From assembly GCA_013372875.1 (NCBI GenBank), contig JABXIW010000299.1, positions 1 through 22,813 on the forward strand: a stretch of 22,813 bases of DNA. The letters are read 5' to 3'. The notes under the pieces are model-generated. The model saw only the letters and a list, made by a program, of their open reading frames with translations. It did no database searches and was not told where the DNA came from. This DNA comes from Gammaproteobacteria bacterium (lineage in GTDB: Bacteria; Pseudomonadota; Gammaproteobacteria; Enterobacterales; Kangiellaceae). Of this stretch, positions 16,147 through 22,813 are shown piece after piece; the first letter of the stretch is position 1; each line of letters opens with the position of its first letter. The position numbers were made by a program, and so were the translations under genes.

Positions 16147-17076
16147 TTAATGGCGACGATGACTGATAAAATGGGCCAACTGCGCCAAGGTGGCGGTATT
16201 GTACGGCAACTTGTCTAAGGCTTGTAGCGCCAATTGCAATAAATCCTGCAATTTTTGCTTGGAGCCATCAAGCCCCAATAGGGCTGGATAGGTGTTTTTA
16301 TCCTTTTCCTGATCCGAGCCTTGTGGCTTACCTAAAGTTGCGGTGTCCGATTCAATATCGAGAATGTCGTCTTGTACTTGAAAGGCCAAGCCAATTGCGT
16401 CGGCATAATCGCTTAAATGTTGTTTTTCATGCGGTTCGAGTTTGCCAGCGGCCATAGCGCCAAGCAAAACACTGGCCTTGATCAAGGCTCCTGTTTTCAT
16501 GCGATGCATATTTTCAAGCGTAGCTAAATCAATGGTCTTATTGGTGGATGCTAGATCTATGGCTTGACCTCCACCCATACCAAGTGAACCGCTGGCTTTG
16601 GCCAGCAATTTTATCATGGCCAGTTGTTGTGATTTTGCTCGGTCTGATAAATCGGCATCTGCCAAAACTTCAAAAGCCTGCGTATGCAACGCATCGCCCG
16701 CTAAAATGGCGGTGGATTCATCGAATTTAATATGGCAAGTGGGCTTGCCGCGGCGCAAATCGTCGTCATCCATGGCGGGCAAGTCGTCATGCACCAAGGA
16801 ATAACAATGGATCAACTCAACCGAGAGCGCCGCCGCATCAAGATCTTGGCTGTTGGCGCCAAAGGCTTGACCCACGAGGTAAACCAGAATTGGACGAATG
16901 CGTTTGCCGCCATTGAGCGCTGCATAGCGCATCGCTTGGTGCAGGCTTTGTGGTTGGGTATCTTCGCTTGGCAGGGCTTGAGTTAATAGTGACTCAATAT
17001 GTGATTGCCAATGGCTAATGACTTGCTCTAATTCAGGCGCTGGCGAAGCTAGGCTGGAGGATGTTGCTGTTTGCAT
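16147..17076 (-). CDS. ispA: Farnesyl diphosphate synthase (polyprenyl synthetase family)
   Basis: IspA extends DMAPP with IPP to geranyl and farnesyl diphosphate for quinone and undecaprenyl synthesis. The 309 aa (E. coli 299) show GGKRIRPILVYLVG (56-69), the first aspartate-rich motif DDLPAMD (97-103) with the two-residue insertion typical of bacterial FPP synthases, and the second DDILD (236-240). GDALHTQAF and HRMKTGALIKASV are also typical. The N-terminal 12 residues are a non-conserved extension rich in Ala, Ser and Thr. Its ATG overlaps the xseB stop (TAATG). Confidence 0.96.
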   Translation of the reverse strand: MQTATSSSLASPAPELEQVISHWQSHIESLLTQALPSEDTQPQSLHQAMRYAALNGGKRIRPILVYLVGQAFGANSQDLDAAALSVELIHCYSLVHDDLPAMDDDDLRRGKPTCHIKFDESTAILAGDALHTQAFEVLADADLSDRAKSQQLAMIKLLAKASGSLGMGGGQAIDLASTNKTIDLATLENMHRMKTGALIKASVLLGAMAAGKLEPHEKQHLSDYADAIGLAFQVQDDILDIESDTATLGKPQGSDQEKDKNTYPALLGLDGSKQKLQDLLQLALQALDKLPYNTATLAQLAHFISHRRH

Positions 17077-17297
17077 TAGTCTTCCGCTTCAAATAACTCT
17101 TCTTTACCATTCATTAAAATGGTGACTTTTTGTTCCGCCTCGGCCAAATGCTTTTGGCATTGGCGTGACAACTTGACCCCTTTTTCAAAGATTTTAAGTG
17201 CTTCATCCAAAGGCAGATCACCGTCTTCAAGTTGATCGACGATGGCCTCTAACTCTTCCAGTTGTGACTCAAAGTTGTTCTTTTTGCTTGCAGCCAA
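17076..17297 (-). CDS. xseB: Exodeoxyribonuclease VII small subunit
   Basis: XseB forms the small helical subunit of exonuclease VII, which degrades single-stranded DNA. The 73-aa protein matches the family pattern: FESQLEELEAIVDQLEDGDL (9-28) then PLDEALKIFEKGVKLSRQCQ. E. coli has 80 aa; the difference is in the tail. The start is TTG at 17297 with an AGGA ribosome-binding site about 7 nt upstream. It is the first gene of xseB-ispA-dxs, a standard gammaproteobacterial order, and its stop overlaps the ispA start by one base. xseA is not in the window. Confidence 0.95.
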   Translation of the reverse strand: MAASKKNNFESQLEELEAIVDQLEDGDLPLDEALKIFEKGVKLSRQCQKHLAEAEQKVTILMNGKEELFEAED

Positions 17298-17527
17298 GGG
17301 CTTGTCCTAACGATTGATTTGTATAGTCCTATTGTCGCTTATTCGGACATAAAATTAAAGAATTGTGCGTCATTCGCACGGCAAATGGCGAGGATTTGCA
17401 GATAAACTTAAATAATTGGTGCTATTGGTCAAAAGCTATCGCGCTGGCTTGTAAATATCGCTAAAATCCCCACTTATAAATTCTATGAGCAAATAGTGCC
17501 GAATGGCGCCAAAATTGTGAGTTTTTG

Positions 17528-19192
17528 ATGAGCGAAACCGTAAAATATACCGACTTCATTCGAAATATTATCGATAAAGATTTGGCTGAAGGAAAAAACG
17601 ATGGCCGCGTGCATACCCGTTTTCCGCCAGAACCTAATGGTTATTTGCATGTGGGACATGCCAAGTCGATCTGCCTAAACTTTGGCATTGCTGAAGCCTA
17701 TCAAGCTCAAAATGCACTTTGTAACTTACGCTTTGACGATACCAATCCCGAAAAAGAGTCGGAAGAATTTGCTAAGGCGATTCAAGAAGATGTCAAATGG
17801 CTCGGTTTTGAGTGGCACGGCGAAGTGCGCAATGCATCTGATTATTTTGAAGATTTATACGGCTTTGCCAAGCAATTGATTGAAAAAGGTTTGGCTTATA
17901 TTGATGAGTCATCGCCAGAAGCAATGGCCAATGCTCGTGGTAACTTTCAAACTCCAGGTACCGAAAGCCCTTACCGTAATCGTCCTATAGCGGAAAGTTT
18001 AGACTTATTCGAGCGGATGCGAGCGGGCGAGTTCGAAGATGGCAAAATGGTGCTGCGCGCCAAAATCGATATGAGCCACCCGAATATGTTGATGCGCGAT
18101 CCAGTCTTGTACCGTATCAAAAGAATGCATCACATCAAGACGGGCGATAAATGGTGCATTTATCCCATGTACGATTTTACTCATTGTATTTCGGATGCTT
18201 TAGAAGAAATTACCCATTCGCTTTGTACTTTAGAGTTTGAAGTGAATCGTCCCTTATATGACTGGGTGCTGGATAATTTAGATATTCCTGCTCGTCCTTA
18301 TCAGTATGAGTTTTCGCGTTTGAATTTGGCTTACACCATTACTTCTAAGCGTAAATTGACCCAATTGGTTGAAGAAAATTTGGTAGACGGTTGGGATGAC
18401 CCGAGAATGCCAACCATTTCGGGAATGCGTCGACGCGGTTATACGCCGGCATCCATCCGTAATTTTTGTAAAGCCATTGGCATTTCCAAAGTGAATAGCG
18501 TTACCGACATGACTTTATTGGAAGATAATGTGCGTCATGATTTGGATGCTACCGCTGAGCGACGCATGGCAGTGATGGATCCGATCAAAGTGATCATTAC
18601 CAATTACCCAGAAGACAAAGAAGAAATGCTCATTGGTAAAAATCATCCGAAAAATGATGAGATGGGCACTCGCATCTTGCCTTTTAGTCGCGAGCTTTAT
18701 ATTGACCGTGCCGATTATCGTGAAGAAGCCAATAAGAAATATAAGCGTATGGTCAAAGGCGGTGAAGTGCGTCTGCGTAATGCTTATGTGATCCGCGCTG
18801 ATGAAGCCATTTATGATGAGAGTGGCAAAATCGTTGAATTGCATTGTAGTTACGACCCTGACACTTTGGGCAAGAATCCTGAAGGGCGTAAAGTGCGCGG
18901 CGTTATTCATTGGGTTTCTGCTAAACACGCCAAGCCTGCTTTGATCCGATTATATGATCGATTGTTTAAAGTGGATAATCCTGGCGCCATGGATAACTTT
19001 TTAGATGCTTTGAATGAAGATTCGTACAGCGAACAAACGGCAATGGTTGAAGCCAGTTTAGCTGAGGCTAAGCCAGAAGATAGATTTCAGTTTGAGCGTG
19101 AAGGCTATTTCACAGCTGATCGTTATGATCATGCCAACGATAAATTGGTATTTAATCGTACTGTGACTTTGCGAAACTCTTGGGTTGATTAA
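17528..19192 (+). CDS. glnS: Glutaminyl-tRNA synthetase
   Basis: GlnS charges tRNA-Gln. The product is 554 aa from the ATG at 17528, the same length as E. coli; a TTG directly before it (17525) would only add one residue. The class I HIGH motif is [15 protein letters not shown] (33-47), the KMSKS equivalent is ITSKRKL (271-277), and [10 protein letters not shown] (68-77) is the tRNA-Gln recognition neighbourhood. The C-terminal anticodon-binding beta-barrels are complete, ending with RDNLVFNRT-like [21 protein letters not shown] precedes the start. It stands alone, divergent from xseB, and closes with a strong terminator at 19244-19270. Confidence 0.98.
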   Translation: MSETVKYTDFIRNIIDKDLAEGKNDGRVHTRFPPEPNGYLHVGHAKSICLNFGIAEAYQAQNALCNLRFDDTNPEKESEEFAKAIQEDVKWLGFEWHGEVRNASDYFEDLYGFAKQLIEKGLAYIDESSPEAMANARGNFQTPGTESPYRNRPIAESLDLFERMRAGEFEDGKMVLRAKIDMSHPNMLMRDPVLYRIKRMHHIKTGDKWCIYPMYDFTHCISDALEEITHSLCTLEFEVNRPLYDWVLDNLDIPARPYQYEFSRLNLAYTITSKRKLTQLVEENLVDGWDDPRMPTISGMRRRGYTPASIRNFCKAIGISKVNSVTDMTLLEDNVRHDLDATAERRMAVMDPIKVIITNYPEDKEEMLIGKNHPKNDEMGTRILPFSRELYIDRADYREEANKKYKRMVKGGEVRLRNAYVIRADEAIYDESGKIVELHCSYDPDTLGKNPEGRKVRGVIHWVSAKHAKPALIRLYDRLFKVDNPGAMDNFLDALNEDSYSEQTAMVEASLAEAKPEDRFQFEREGYFTADRYDHANDKLVFNRTVTLRNSWVD

Positions 19193-19243
19193 CTCAAGAT
19201 TGATTTTGGTTAGCAAAATCATGGTTAAAGATAGATAAAAAAG

Positions 19244-19270
19244 AAGCCAATCAAATGATTGGCTTTTTTA
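19244..19270 (+). terminator. Intrinsic terminator after glnS
   Basis: AAGCCAATCA (19244-19253) and TGATTGGCTT (19256-19265) form a stem around a tight AA apex that will open to a 4-nt loop, followed by TTTT. A second hairpin, GATTTTG/CAAAATC (19202-19208 with 19214-19220), lies just upstream. Confidence 0.85.
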
Positions 19271-19433
19271 ATGATATCTATTAAATAAGAGATTATGACA
19301 ATGTAACTATTAGCTTAGTGCAGCTGTTGTTGCAAAAGTTCAAAAATAATTAATTTATTTTAGTGGTAACCTTTTTGAAACTTTGAAAATGTAAGTTAAT
19401 CTAATAAGAATCCTATTTATTCAAGGTTGAATC

Positions 19434-21269
19434 ATGAAATCATTATTGAAATGGATTTTATGGCTAGTTGCCAGTCTATTGTTGCTTTTGGGTATTGTGA
19501 TAGGTGCCGCTTTCTTTATTTTTGATAGCGATGCGCTTAAATCGCAGCTGATCTCAGCGGTTAAAGAAGAAACCAGTGCTGATTTGACGATTGAAGATGA
19601 TTTGGCGCTCAGTTTTTTCCCCTGGCTGAAAATTGAAACGGGTAATATCCGTTTATCTAATCCAGAAGGTTTTCAAAGCAAAGTCGATCTTTTGTCGGTA
19701 GAAAAGCTCAATGCTAGCATTAAATTGATGCCAATTTTTGAAGGTGTGATTGAAATTGGTGCAGTTGAGCTTGCCAATTCTAAGTTAAATTTGATTCGCG
19801 ATAGAAAAGGACGCTCTAACATTGATGTCTTGATGACCAATGCTCAAAAGTCCAAAAAAACCAATGAATCAGAAGAAACAACTAAAGATACTGCTCTTAG
19901 TATTTCTCGATTGGCGCTGGATAACTTCGAACTGAACCAATATGCGCCTAATCAAAAATTAACGCAAAGTTTTGCTTTGCAGAATTTCGAAGTAAATGAT
20001 TTTTCCTTTGAGCAATGGACGCCAATCAGCGCACGGGGCGACTTTAAAAGTGGTTCTGGCAAGACCCAAGCTAACTGGTCATTAAAAAGTGATATCAAAG
20101 TTTCTACCGATGGCAAGGCGATTGATTTGCGCTCAGTTGATGCGGTGATGAGTGAAATTAGCAATAAACTCAAACATTTAGAGTTAACTGGTGATTCAAG
20201 TATCAAGCTAAACAATAAAAACACTCAGGTCAGTCATAAAGGTCAGCTAAAACTGGATAAGCAAACTTTTGAACTTGGATTAAATGGAGTCTTTAGTACC
20301 TTTAAGGATCTAGAGTTGGACTTAAAAACTCAAGACCTGGATCTATCTCCATGGCTCGCGACTGCAACAGTCGATACTGGCTCGAAATCGGCAGCACCGC
20401 TCGATACTAAGCCAATTGCAGACTTCCTAAAAACGGCGCGGATCAAAGGCAAATTTAGTGCAAATTCCGTCAAATTAAAGCAAATGAACTTTGAGCAAGT
20501 GAGTGCTGATTTGTCCAATAAAGGCGCTACTTTGTGGCTAAAGCCGTTTAAAGCTAAGGCGTTTCAAGGTGATTTAGCGACCAACGCTAGCATTAATTTT
20601 GCTGCAAAACCACTAGCACTGAGCCTTGCGCCGAGTTTGCAGAAAATTGAAGTGGGTGACTTGATTAGCCAAGTGTTTGAAGTGGATAGGCTGTCTGGTT
20701 TAGGTTCCATTAATTTAAATTTAACCACTCAAGGACTTGAGCTGAAGCAAATGCTGCAAAACCTAAGCGGTACCGGTTCTTTACAGCTTTCCGATGGTGC
20801 TTTATCAGGACTGGATTTAAATAAACTCATTGAGTCGGGTATTAGTCTGCAATCCCTTAAAGGCAAAGATGCTTACAAGGGAAAAACTACTTTTGCGGGT
20901 CTGACTGGAGACATAAACGCTAATAAAGGCTTGATCCAGTTGAATAATATGTCGTTGGTGACACCATTGTTTGATTTGGCGGGTAAAGCGGCAACTGATG
21001 CAAATCAAGAGTCTCTCTCGGGTAACTTCCAATTGATACTAAAAGGAGTGTTAAAGCAGCAGTTGGAACAAAAATACCCACAATTGGCCGGTATGGCCTT
21101 GCCATTAGAGCTAAAAGGAACTTGGAACGAGCCAAGACCGAATATTGACTTCGAAGCCTTGCTCAAAGCCAAATATAAGTCCAAAGTGGATAATCAAGTT
21201 AAGGAAAAGAAAAAAGAGCTGGAAGATGAATTGAAAAAGAAATTGTTGGATAAAATTAAATTCGACTAA
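19434..21269 (+). CDS. AsmA-family protein
   Basis: AsmA-family proteins are inner-membrane anchored with a long periplasmic beta-rich groove; related members carry phospholipids toward the outer membrane. The 611 aa (E. coli AsmA 617) start with a signal anchor at about 5-30 (LLKWILWLVASLLLLLGIVI). The typical opening LTIEDDLALSFFPWLKIETG and IRLSNPEGF follows, then repetitive beta-strand sequence. The C-terminal AsmA_2-type region has LSGTGSLQLSDGALSGLDLN and ends PNIDFEALLKAKYKSKV with a highly charged Lys/Glu tail. CAAGGTTGAATC before the ATG gives a weak ribosome-binding site. The DUF4097 gene follows 56 bp after its stop. Confidence 0.9.
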   Translation: MKSLLKWILWLVASLLLLLGIVIGAAFFIFDSDALKSQLISAVKEETSADLTIEDDLALSFFPWLKIETGNIRLSNPEGFQSKVDLLSVEKLNASIKLMPIFEGVIEIGAVELANSKLNLIRDRKGRSNIDVLMTNAQKSKKTNESEETTKDTALSISRLALDNFELNQYAPNQKLTQSFALQNFEVNDFSFEQWTPISARGDFKSGSGKTQANWSLKSDIKVSTDGKAIDLRSVDAVMSEISNKLKHLELTGDSSIKLNNKNTQVSHKGQLKLDKQTFELGLNGVFSTFKDLELDLKTQDLDLSPWLATATVDTGSKSAAPLDTKPIADFLKTARIKGKFSANSVKLKQMNFEQVSADLSNKGATLWLKPFKAKAFQGDLATNASINFAAKPLALSLAPSLQKIEVGDLISQVFEVDRLSGLGSINLNLTTQGLELKQMLQNLSGTGSLQLSDGALSGLDLNKLIESGISLQSLKGKDAYKGKTTFAGLTGDINANKGLIQLNNMSLVTPLFDLAGKAATDANQESLSGNFQLILKGVLKQQLEQKYPQLAGMALPLELKGTWNEPRPNIDFEALLKAKYKSKVDNQVKEKKKELEDELKKKLLDKIKFD

Positions 21270-21325
21270 ACCCTTTTTTGATTAGTGCCATCTAATAAGA
21301 AACGAACCTTTTAGTGAGTAATGTA

Positions 21326-22102
21326 ATGAACAGATTTGTAATTAATAAACTGAGTTTAATCGCGGTGGCATTTGCCGCTTCTAGTATGTCTTTCGTGGCA
21401 CAGGCAGATGCAGAGCGTGAGTTTTCACAATCCTATAATTTCGATGCCAAAGGCAGTGTGCGAGTGGAAAATGTGAATGGCAACATTGATATTGAAGGCT
21501 GGGATCGCAATGAGATTAAATTGGAGTATGTAGCTTCTGCCGACAATAAAGATGATTTAGAGCGGATTGAAGTGGATGTTGATGCTTCTAATGATCGTTT
21601 TTCTGTGAATGTTGAGTACAAGAAAAAGTCCAGCTGGTTTGGTTGGGGCGGTAGCTCTGGCGAGGTTGAATTCCGCTTGAAAGTACCGCATGGTGTTTCA
21701 CTTAAAATGATTGACTCGGTGAACGGTAATATCAGTATTAATGAAGTGCACGGTGATATTAAGTCTGAAACCGTGAACGGCAAAATTACCATAGAAGATG
21801 CTGGCGCCGACGTTTCTACGGATACGGTTAATGGCGATGTGATTATCAAGATGCGAGCTTTTGGCCAAGATCAACGCATTAAGGCGGAAAGTGTGAATGG
21901 TGATATCGAAGTTTATTTACCTGAAAATCAAGGCTTTAGATTGGATGCCGAAACTTTAAATGGTGACTTGTCTAACGATTTTGGGATTGAAGTGGATGAA
22001 GGTAAATATGTGGGTGCCGATATGGAAGGACGTTATAAAGACGGCAATGCGCGCTTAAATTTCGATACGGTTAATGGCGATATTGAAGTACGCAAAAGAT
22101 AG
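21326..22102 (+). CDS. DUF4097-type exported protein with VNG repeats
   Basis: The 258-aa product has a signal peptide (about 1-27, cleavage suggested after AQA) and then a beta-rich repetitive body typical of DUF4097 (DUF4098-like) proteins, whose function is unknown. The motif VNG-D/N/K-I recurs at 50, 132, 150, 168, 190, 211 (as LNGDL) and 249, a beta-helix-like periodicity of about 18-22 residues over 132-217. A short loop KKSSWFGWGGSSGEVEF (100-116) interrupts the series. I take the ATG at 21326; a GTG at 21314 in the same frame would add four residues. A terminator shared with rpoD follows. It is probably co-transcribed with the AsmA-family gene, and both are envelope proteins. Confidence 0.85.
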   Translation: MNRFVINKLSLIAVAFAASSMSFVAQADAEREFSQSYNFDAKGSVRVENVNGNIDIEGWDRNEIKLEYVASADNKDDLERIEVDVDASNDRFSVNVEYKKKSSWFGWGGSSGEVEFRLKVPHGVSLKMIDSVNGNISINEVHGDIKSETVNGKITIEDAGADVSTDTVNGDVIIKMRAFGQDQRIKAESVNGDIEVYLPENQGFRLDAETLNGDLSNDFGIEVDEGKYVGADMEGRYKDGNARLNFDTVNGDIEVRKR

Positions 22103-22125
22103 TCATAGCGAGTTTGTTAGTCATA

Positions 22126-22153
22126 AAAAAGGCTTCCCGAGGGAAGCCTTTTT
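22126..22153. terminator. Bidirectional terminator between the DUF4097 gene and rpoD
   Basis: AAAAAGGCTTCCC (22126-22138) and GGGAAGCCTTTTT (22141-22153) form a strong stem around a GA apex. A/T runs on both sides let it end transcripts from both converging genes. Confidence 0.88.
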
Positions 22154-22172
22154 GTTATGCGTAATTCTGAGT

Positions 22173-22813
22173 TTACTCATCCAGATAGGTGCGTAGCTTC
22201 TCAGAGCGGCTAGGGTGGCGAAGTTTGCGTAATGCCTTAGCTTCAATCTGACGAATACGCTCACGAGTCACGTCAAACTGCTTGCCAACTTCTTCTAGCG
22301 TGTGATCAGTGTTCATGTCGATACCGAAACGCATTCTTAATACTTTCGCTTCACGCGCGGTTAAGCCACTAAGAATTTCACCAGTAACCTCTTTCAGGCT
22401 TTCGCCTGTTGCGGCATCAACAGGCGAGTCAATGGTAGTATCTTCAATGAAATCACCTAAATGCGAATCTTCATCATCACCAATTGGCGTTTCCATTGAA
22501 ATCGGTTCTTTGGCAATTTTTAATACTTTGCGGATTTTGTCTTCAGGCATTTCCATACGCTCCGCCAACTCTTCTGGCTGAGCTTCACGGCCCATTTCTT
22601 GTAACATCTGACGCGAAATACGATTCAATTTGTTGATCGTTTCAATCATATGCACAGGAATACGGATGGTTCTTGCTTGATCGGCAATTGAACGAGTAAT
22701 CGCCTGACGGATCCACCAAGTTGCATAAGTCGAGAACTTATAACCACGACGGTATTCGAATTTATCCACCGCTTTCATCAAGCCAATATTACCTTCTTGA
22801 ATCAAATCCAAGA
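22173..22813 (-). CDS. rpoD: RNA polymerase sigma-70 factor, N-terminal part missing
   Basis: This is the C-terminal 213 residues of the primary sigma factor, still open at the right edge of the window. Region 2 is complete from [20 protein letters not shown] through [17 protein letters not shown] (DNA melting and -10 recognition). Region 3 follows with [17 protein letters not shown]. Region 4.2 has the helix-turn-helix [30 protein letters not shown]. It ends [11 protein letters not shown]. coli RpoD is 613 aa, so about 400 residues lie outside. The RIP-VHMIE segment and region 4 are those of the housekeeping sigma, not RpoS, which is shorter in region 4. Confidence 0.97.
   Translation of the reverse strand, partial: LDLIQEGNIGLMKAVDKFEYRRGYKFSTYATWWIRQAITRSIADQARTIRIPVHMIETINKLNRISRQMLQEMGREAQPEELAERMEMPEDKIRKVLKIAKEPISMETPIGDDEDSHLGDFIEDTTIDSPVDAATGESLKEVTGEILSGLTAREAKVLRMRFGIDMNTDHTLEEVGKQFDVTRERIRQIEAKALRKLRHPSRSEKLRTYLDE

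Noticed and set aside
17298..17527. Promoters or operator in the xseB/glnS divergent gap
   Set aside because: TATACA- and TTGTAA-like hexamers occur but at wrong spacing. Only a small GTGCG/CGCAC hairpin is visible, which is not enough to call a site.
18515..18928. 137-codon minus-strand ORF inside glnS
   Set aside because: It lies wholly antisense to conserved glnS sequence, with no ribosome-binding site or recognisable domain.

Overview
The window is a stretch of gammaproteobacterial chromosome with moderate-to-low GC. RpsD, RpoA, GlnS (554 aa) and GlyA (416 aa, PLP lysine at 229) match their enterobacterial counterparts closely in length and motifs. The housekeeping order glyA-nrdR-ribD-ribE-ribBX-ribH-nusB-thiL-pgpA facing xseB-ispA-dxs is typical of the class. 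A Kangiella-like or related marine lineage is my guess only; the sequence read here does not prove it. I see no insertion sequence, phage gene, CRISPR array, rRNA or tRNA.

Layout. (1) 1-2300: the end of the alpha ribosomal operon, with rpsD (5' end cut off by the window), rpoA and rplQ. Unlike the tight E. coli arrangement, rpoA is followed by a strong terminator, and rplQ sits behind a 250-bp leader rich in inverted repeats. (2) 2296-7130: a more variable block. It holds a 44-aa DUF3149-type membrane microprotein behind an FNR-like box, a SAM methyltransferase with a DUF1232 protein, a cysteine-bearing lipoprotein with a secreted subtilisin-like protease, a receiver-like protein lacking its phosphoacceptor, and an SLT-fold lipoprotein. 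(3) 7279-14295: glyA and nrdR, then a compact riboflavin operon running into nusB, thiL and pgpA. The ribB gene is the RibBX variant, whose GTP cyclohydrolase II half has lost its zinc cysteines. (4) 14278-17297, minus strand: xseB-ispA-dxs, which supply the isoprenoid precursor steps. The dxs and pgpA coding ends overlap. (5) 17528-22102: glnS, then an AsmA-family protein and a DUF4097 protein with VNG repeats. (6) 22173-22813, minus strand: the C-terminal part of rpoD, converging on the DUF4097 gene across a shared bidirectional terminator.

How the genes work together: the rib genes take the pathway from pyrimidine deamination to riboflavin, but GTP cyclohydrolase II must be supplied by a gene elsewhere. 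Dxs feeds the MEP pathway and IspA makes farnesyl diphosphate. GlyA, NrdR, NusB, ThiL, PgpA and XseB are core-metabolism neighbours. The DUF3149, lipoprotein/protease, pseudo-receiver, AsmA and DUF4097 genes are mostly envelope or signalling proteins with little defined function. They and the rplQ leader hold most of the novelty. I did not find a convincing new multi-gene defence or mobile system.
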